Below, in pieces: positions 60,379-64,000 of a stretch of 64,000 nt of DNA (position 1 is its first letter; the number at the start of each line of letters is the position of its first letter). A program made the translations under genes and the position numbers. The notes beneath the pieces were generated by a model. The model did not search any database and was not told where the DNA came from. It saw only the letters and a program-made list of their open reading frames with translations. Location: positions 2,976,001 through 3,040,000 of the forward strand of contig NZ_JBBODF010000001.1 of the NCBI RefSeq assembly GCF_038002825.1, in the 5' to 3' direction. Origin of the DNA: Paenibacillus sp. FSL H8-0048 (GTDB lineage Bacteria > Bacillota > Bacilli > Paenibacillales > Paenibacillaceae).

Positions 60379-61620
60379 TTATGAAACCTGCTTGCTCTGT
60401 ACTTCTTCCAGCCGGACTACACGCGTATGCTTGGTATGACTCCACTGCTTGTTGTTCTGCGTGAAGAACGCATAAAACGTAATGGGATACCACGAGAGCA
60501 GATACACCGGGAACACCAGCAGGTACAGATAAACCTTCTTGAACTTCACCCGCTCCAGCGCCATAGCCAGCAGGAAGGTCAGAATGTTCGCCCCTACGGC
60601 AAAGTACCCGAGCCACAGTGGCAGATGTCCGTAAATATTCGCAATATGCGGACCGCCCAACACAGCATTATCCACAAACATTACAGCAGTCATCAGGAAC
60701 GTAAGCAACACAATGTACACATTCGCTCCGTACAGTGCCAGGTCGAACTTCGTCAGGCTGCGCTCCTTGATCCCCTGCCACAGCAGCGGGAAGAAGTATC
60801 GGCGGGCTACGGTGAAATGACCCTGCATCCAGCGCAGACGCTGCCTGGAGGAAGCCTTGAAGGTAAGCGGCTTCTCATCGAATACTTTGGCATCATAATT
60901 AAATCTTGGATATACGCCCTTGGAGGCGCTGCGCATGGTGAATTCCAAATCCTCCACCAGACTGGTAGCGCCCCAGCCCATTTCCTTCAGCAGGTTCGTC
61001 TCGAAGCACATGCCTGTTCCGCCGAGGAAGTTGGCCATCTTCAGATTATGGCGCGACAGCTGCCACAGCCGGTTGATGTACCAATAGGATACTCCGTAAG
61101 CAGCCGTGATCCAGGAATCCTCCGGGTTCTTCGTATCGATGTAGCCTTGAATGACCCGGCCGCCTGAACACAGATCGTTGTTCATCTCTGTCAGGAACTC
61201 TGTATGTGCAAGGTTGTCGGCATCGAACATGACAACAGCGTCATACTGGCGCGGTAGCGCCCACAGTTCCTTCAGCATCCACTCGATGGCATAGCCTTTA
61301 CCGCGCAGGTTACTGTTGGTACGTACACAGGCATTCATGCCGTGCTCCCGTACGATCGCAGCTGTATTGTCCGTGCAATTGTCACAGATGACAAATACAT
61401 CGTACAGTTCCTGGGGATAATTAAGCTGCTTCAGGTTTTCCATCAAGGCGCCGACCACTTCTTCTTCGTTATGCGCAGCAACCAGCACGGCAAATGATTT
61501 CTGTGGCGCATAATGAACCTTGTTCTTCTTCTTGCGCAGTCCAAACAGTGAGAATGCAAACTGATAAACTGCAATTGCCGCCAAGATCACTTGGAGCGTA
61601 ACAAACAGTGCGTCTGTCAT
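60379..61620 (-). CDS. Membrane glycosyltransferase family 2
   Basis: 413-residue processive-type GT2. One N-terminal helix (about 5-25), a catalytic domain with LVAAHNEEEVV, the D-x-D type MFDADN, the acceptor loop EDLEFTMR and the QRLRWMQGH (QxxRW) motif, then three to four C-terminal helices. These motifs are those of hyaluronan/chitin/cellulose synthase-like enzymes, as well as N-acetylglucosaminyltransferases. Product unknown. ATG after AAGGGGG. Single gene; a 412-bp gap separates it from the PAP2 gene. Confidence 0.87.
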   Translation of the reverse strand: MTDALFVTLQVILAAIAVYQFAFSLFGLRKKKNKVHYAPQKSFAVLVAAHNEEEVVGALMENLKQLNYPQELYDVFVICDNCTDNTAAIVREHGMNACVRTNSNLRGKGYAIEWMLKELWALPRQYDAVVMFDADNLAHTEFLTEMNNDLCSGGRVIQGYIDTKNPEDSWITAAYGVSYWYINRLWQLSRHNLKMANFLGGTGMCFETNLLKEMGWGATSLVEDLEFTMRSASKGVYPRFNYDAKVFDEKPLTFKASSRQRLRWMQGHFTVARRYFFPLLWQGIKERSLTKFDLALYGANVYIVLLTFLMTAVMFVDNAVLGGPHIANIYGHLPLWLGYFAVGANILTFLLAMALERVKFKKVYLYLLVFPVYLLSWYPITFYAFFTQNNKQWSHTKHTRVVRLEEVQSKQVS

Positions 61621-62032
61621 GATCTTTTGATGCCCCCTTTTTCCAAGTCTAGATGTTCTCTTTCTCTACTCTGGCTTGTAACGTTCTATCTGACCCTTTT
61701 TGTTCAATTCCTTACAGTAGACAAGATATATCCCTTTTTAGCCGGGCAGGATTCCGAATTTGTATGGTCCCGTTTCATAAGATATGAATATGGATTCCAG
61801 TGTACTGGCTGGCTCCTTATTTCTCTGTTACCTTATAAACGCGATCTTCCTGCTTGAATCATTGTAGTCGCTTTGGGGCTCCCAAGTCAAAAGAGACATT
61901 TTTCGAGCGGACCTGAGCTTTTTCTTGAACGGGCTACCTTAAAAAAGTATGATAAAGACAGCTTCAGGCCGTGAAATCTGCTGCTTAAGCTGCGCCAGAA
62001 CTCTTTTAGCCGGACTATCGGAGGGACATGAT
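61621..62032. other. 412-bp divergent intergenic region
   Basis: No gene supported. It holds a plausible promoter for the PAP2 gene on the plus strand, -35 TTGAAC (61925-61930), 17-bp spacer, -10 TATGAT (61948-61953). No clear promoter for the glycosyltransferase gene was identified. Confidence 0.5.
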
Positions 62033-62560
62033 ATGAGACCTTTATTCAAGAAACTGCATCTCCTGGAGCAGCGGGTGTTTCAATGGATTAACGGACGGAT
62101 GCACAATCCGTTTCTGAACTTCTGGCTCTTCTACCTCACTCATCTCGGAGGTGCAACAAGCGCGATCGGCATCAATCTTCTGGTCTGGGCAATATGCCCG
62201 CAGCCATGGAGAACTACAGGACTGCAAGCGCTGGCCGCGCTGGCGATAAGCCATGTGCCCGTCGCTATCGCCAAAAAGCTCTACCCGCGCCTGCGGCCTT
62301 ATCTGGCCCTGCCGGACACCAATACGTTCCGTAATCCGCTTAAGGATCATTCTTTTCCTTCAGGCCATACGACCGCTATCTTCGCCTCAACGGTTCCTTA
62401 TATGATAGCCTACCCTGTCCTGACTGCGGTTCTGCTTCCTCTGGCCTGCACAGTGGGCTTCTCCCGGATCTACCTCGGACTGCATTATCCGTCTGATGTC
62501 CTGGCTGGAGCAGTCATTGGGTCTGGAGTCGCAGCCGGTACGCTTGCCCTCTGGATATGA
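62033..62560 (+). CDS. PAP2-family phosphatase (membrane)
   Basis: 175-residue membrane phosphatase, probably on undecaprenyl pyrophosphate or phosphatidic/phosphatidylglycerol phosphate. The three PAP2 motifs are KKLYPRLRP (KxxxxxxRP), HSFPSGHTT (PSGH) and SRIYLGLHYPSDVLAG (SRxxxxxHxxxD). Four to five helices surround them. ATG behind GGAGGG. It is followed at 22 bp by a lipid-glycosyltransferase-like gene, pointing to a shared role in envelope lipids. Confidence 0.9.
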   Translation: MRPLFKKLHLLEQRVFQWINGRMHNPFLNFWLFYLTHLGGATSAIGINLLVWAICPQPWRTTGLQALAALAISHVPVAIAKKLYPRLRPYLALPDTNTFRNPLKDHSFPSGHTTAIFASTVPYMIAYPVLTAVLLPLACTVGFSRIYLGLHYPSDVLAGAVIGSGVAAGTLALWI

Positions 62561-62582
62561 TGCCTGAGAAGCGCGCCGGCCA

Positions 62583-63755
62583 GTGAATACCTCTAGGGAA
62601 CAGGTGAACTATACATTGCGCAAAAAAAGAATATTATTGCTGTCGGAGGGCTTCGGTGCCGGGCATACCCAGGCTGCATATGCGCTGTCGAGCAGCCTGC
62701 GGAAGCTGTCTCCGGAGGTGCAGACCAAGGTGCTGGAGCTGGGAAGCTTCCTGAATCCCAAGGTGGCCCCGCTGATTGTCTCGGCCTACCGCAAGACGGT
62801 CACCTCCCAGCCCCGGCTGATGGGCTATGTGTACCGTCACCAGAAATCATTCAATCGTCTTACCACACTTGCCCTGCACCACTTGTTTTATACGCATGCC
62901 CAAAATATTGTGAAGCAGCTGAAGCCGGACATTATCGTCTGCACCCACTTCATTCCCGGCGCTGTTATCTCACGCCTGAAACGGCTTCACCCGCCGCTCA
63001 AGGCCCCGCTGATTACGGTCATTACGGATTATGACGCCCATGGCAGCTGGATCAGCCCGCAGGTCGACCGCTATCTGGTATCCACCCCCGAGGTCAAGGC
63101 GAAGCTGCGCCGCCGGGGCGTTGCCGCCTTCAAAATCCGGGTAACCGGTATCCCTGTACACCCGAGCTTCTGGGAGCAGCACGGACGGGAAGACATTCAA
63201 GAGCAGTTCAAGCTGCTGAATATTCCAACGGTCATGGTTATGGGCGGTGGATGGGGCATGATGAATGACGAAGTAGTGAACGCGGCCCTGGCCGGATGGC
63301 GGGACAAGGTGCAGATTGTGTTCTGCCTCGGCCAGAACGGCAAGCTGCTGCAGGAGATGAAGCAGGACACGCGGTTCAGGCATCCCAACATCAGGCTGCT
63401 GGGCTTCACCCGGGAGATTGACAAGCTGATGGAGGTGTCCGACCTGCTGGTCACCAAGCCGGGTGGCATGACCTGCAGCGAAGGCTTGGCCAAGGGCATT
63501 CCAATGCTCTTCCATTCGCCGCTGCCGGGCCAGGAAGAAGAGAACTGCCGTTACTTCACTGACGCCGGCTTGGGGGAGCCGATCAGCTCCCTCGATGTAG
63601 TTGACCGGTGGATGGAGCGGCTGCTGAATGATTACGGAAATGTCCGTGCGGCGCGCAAAGCTCATCTGGAGGCTATCTCCAGGTACAACCCGCTGCAAAG
63701 CGCCCAAAGCATTATTGATATGCTGGATAAACCGCGCGCAGAACATGGAAAGTAG
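62583..63755 (+). CDS. UgtP/MGDG-synthase-like glycosyltransferase
   Basis: 390-residue GT28-type glycosyltransferase with the MGDG_synth N-terminal domain (LLLSEGFGAGHTQAAYALSS, about 18-37; HFIPGAVIS region) and C-terminal UDP-sugar domain (VMGGGWGMMN; LLVTKPGGMTCSEGLAKGIPM). In Firmicutes such enzymes glycosylate diacylglycerol or make related glycolipids for lipoteichoic acid anchors. The start is uncertain: GTG at 62583 has a poor ribosome binding site, and TTG at residue 12 after AGGTGAAC is an alternative. In operon with the PAP2 gene; a strong terminator follows. Confidence 0.88.
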   Translation: MNTSREQVNYTLRKKRILLLSEGFGAGHTQAAYALSSSLRKLSPEVQTKVLELGSFLNPKVAPLIVSAYRKTVTSQPRLMGYVYRHQKSFNRLTTLALHHLFYTHAQNIVKQLKPDIIVCTHFIPGAVISRLKRLHPPLKAPLITVITDYDAHGSWISPQVDRYLVSTPEVKAKLRRRGVAAFKIRVTGIPVHPSFWEQHGREDIQEQFKLLNIPTVMVMGGGWGMMNDEVVNAALAGWRDKVQIVFCLGQNGKLLQEMKQDTRFRHPNIRLLGFTREIDKLMEVSDLLVTKPGGMTCSEGLAKGIPMLFHSPLPGQEEENCRYFTDAGLGEPISSLDVVDRWMERLLNDYGNVRAARKAHLEAISRYNPLQSAQSIIDMLDKPRAEHGK

Positions 63756-63772
63756 AGAACTAAAATGGAACG

Positions 63773-63811
63773 CAAAAGGCAGTCCGGTATGAATGAACCG
63801 GACTGCCTTTT
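63773..63811. terminator. Bidirectional terminator after the UgtP-like gene
   Basis: AAAAGGCAGTCCGGT and ACCGGACTGCCTTTT arms with an 8-base loop. Confidence 0.92.
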
Positions 63812-63834
63812 GCTGTAATAACCGGTAATGCAGC

Positions 63835-64000
63835 CTAGAGCCGGTACTTGTCCAGACGGGTGGCCTGATATTGCTTCAGCGCCTCATTTCCGACAATCGC
63901 CTCGCAGCGGTGAATATTCACACCGCGGCCATAGAACTTGGTCTCATATTCGGTCATTACATGCTCTTCGTTAATCACGCCGCCCTCATGCAGGTCAAGG
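63835..64000 (-). CDS. C-terminal 55 codons of an unidentified protein
   Basis: The frame ending at the TAG (63835-63837) is open to the window edge and shares codon style with neighbours. The visible end includes HEGGVINEEHVMTEYETKFY, then YGRGVNIHRCEAIVG, and finishes TRLDKYRL. I do not recognise the family. It converges with the UgtP-like gene at the bidirectional terminator, which supports it as a real gene. Confidence 0.6.
   Translation of the reverse strand, partial: LDLHEGGVINEEHVMTEYETKFYGRGVNIHRCEAIVGNEALKQYQATRLDKYRL

Overview
The window looks like a chromosomal segment of a spore-forming, moderately GC-rich Firmicute, most likely Paenibacillus or a close relative. The reasons are strong AGGAGG-type ribosome binding sites, a T-box leader, an AUU-start infC with an L20-type leader, perfect Fur and PerR type operators, TGNCGAA (0A-like) boxes, an LPXTG wall anchor and a PucR-type purine regulator. 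The genus is inferred from gene families and style; no search was run.

Layout. 0-8.5 kb: a purine (urate/ureide) catabolic block on the minus strand. It holds pucR, a degenerate MobA-like gene, a complete BMP-type ABC importer, OHCU decarboxylase, hydroxyisourate hydrolase and the first codons of a probable allantoinase. 8.6-11 kb: an array of 51-bp modules, each a 26-bp TTTT-loop palindrome plus a 25-bp GC-rich spacer, split by an IS3-family element. 11-14.4 kb: an AMI1-type amidase and a YwrD/HpxW-type gamma-glutamyltransferase homologue. 14.6-21.8 kb: a PH-domain protein, an ABC-F ATPase behind a small ORF and terminator (probable attenuator), ASCH, NUDIX, TRM11-like methyltransferase and M20 dipeptidase genes. 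21.9-23.5 kb: a second palindrome array holding a near-identical IS copy, followed by tRNA-Gly(UCC).

23.7-36.9 kb: a membrane GGDEF-EAL protein, a DRE-TIM aldolase, feoAB with its Cys-rich partner under a Fur-like box, leucyl aminopeptidase, an orphan PAS sensor kinase, a zinc-finger protein, a peroxiredoxin with an upstream PerR box, leuB and an aldo/keto reductase. 37-41 kb: an ECF sigma/anti-sigma operon with two envelope proteins, then a response regulator with a SARP-like output. 41.2-46.1 kb: a 1610-residue LPXTG adhesin. 46.5-52 kb: the T-box controlled ilvB-ilvN-ilvC-leuA operon. 52-58 kb: GNAT and Gly/Tyr-rich proteins and a second BMP-type ABC importer (NupNOPQ-like). 58.3-64 kb: thioesterase, infC-rpmI-rplT, glycosyltransferase, PAP2 phosphatase and a UgtP/MGDG-synthase-like glycosyltransferase.

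The most unusual feature is the palindrome/spacer arrays together with two IS3-family insertions, each placed exactly at the base of one palindrome. This resembles the known targeting of REP/BIME palindromes by IS1397, but with a different repeat family.
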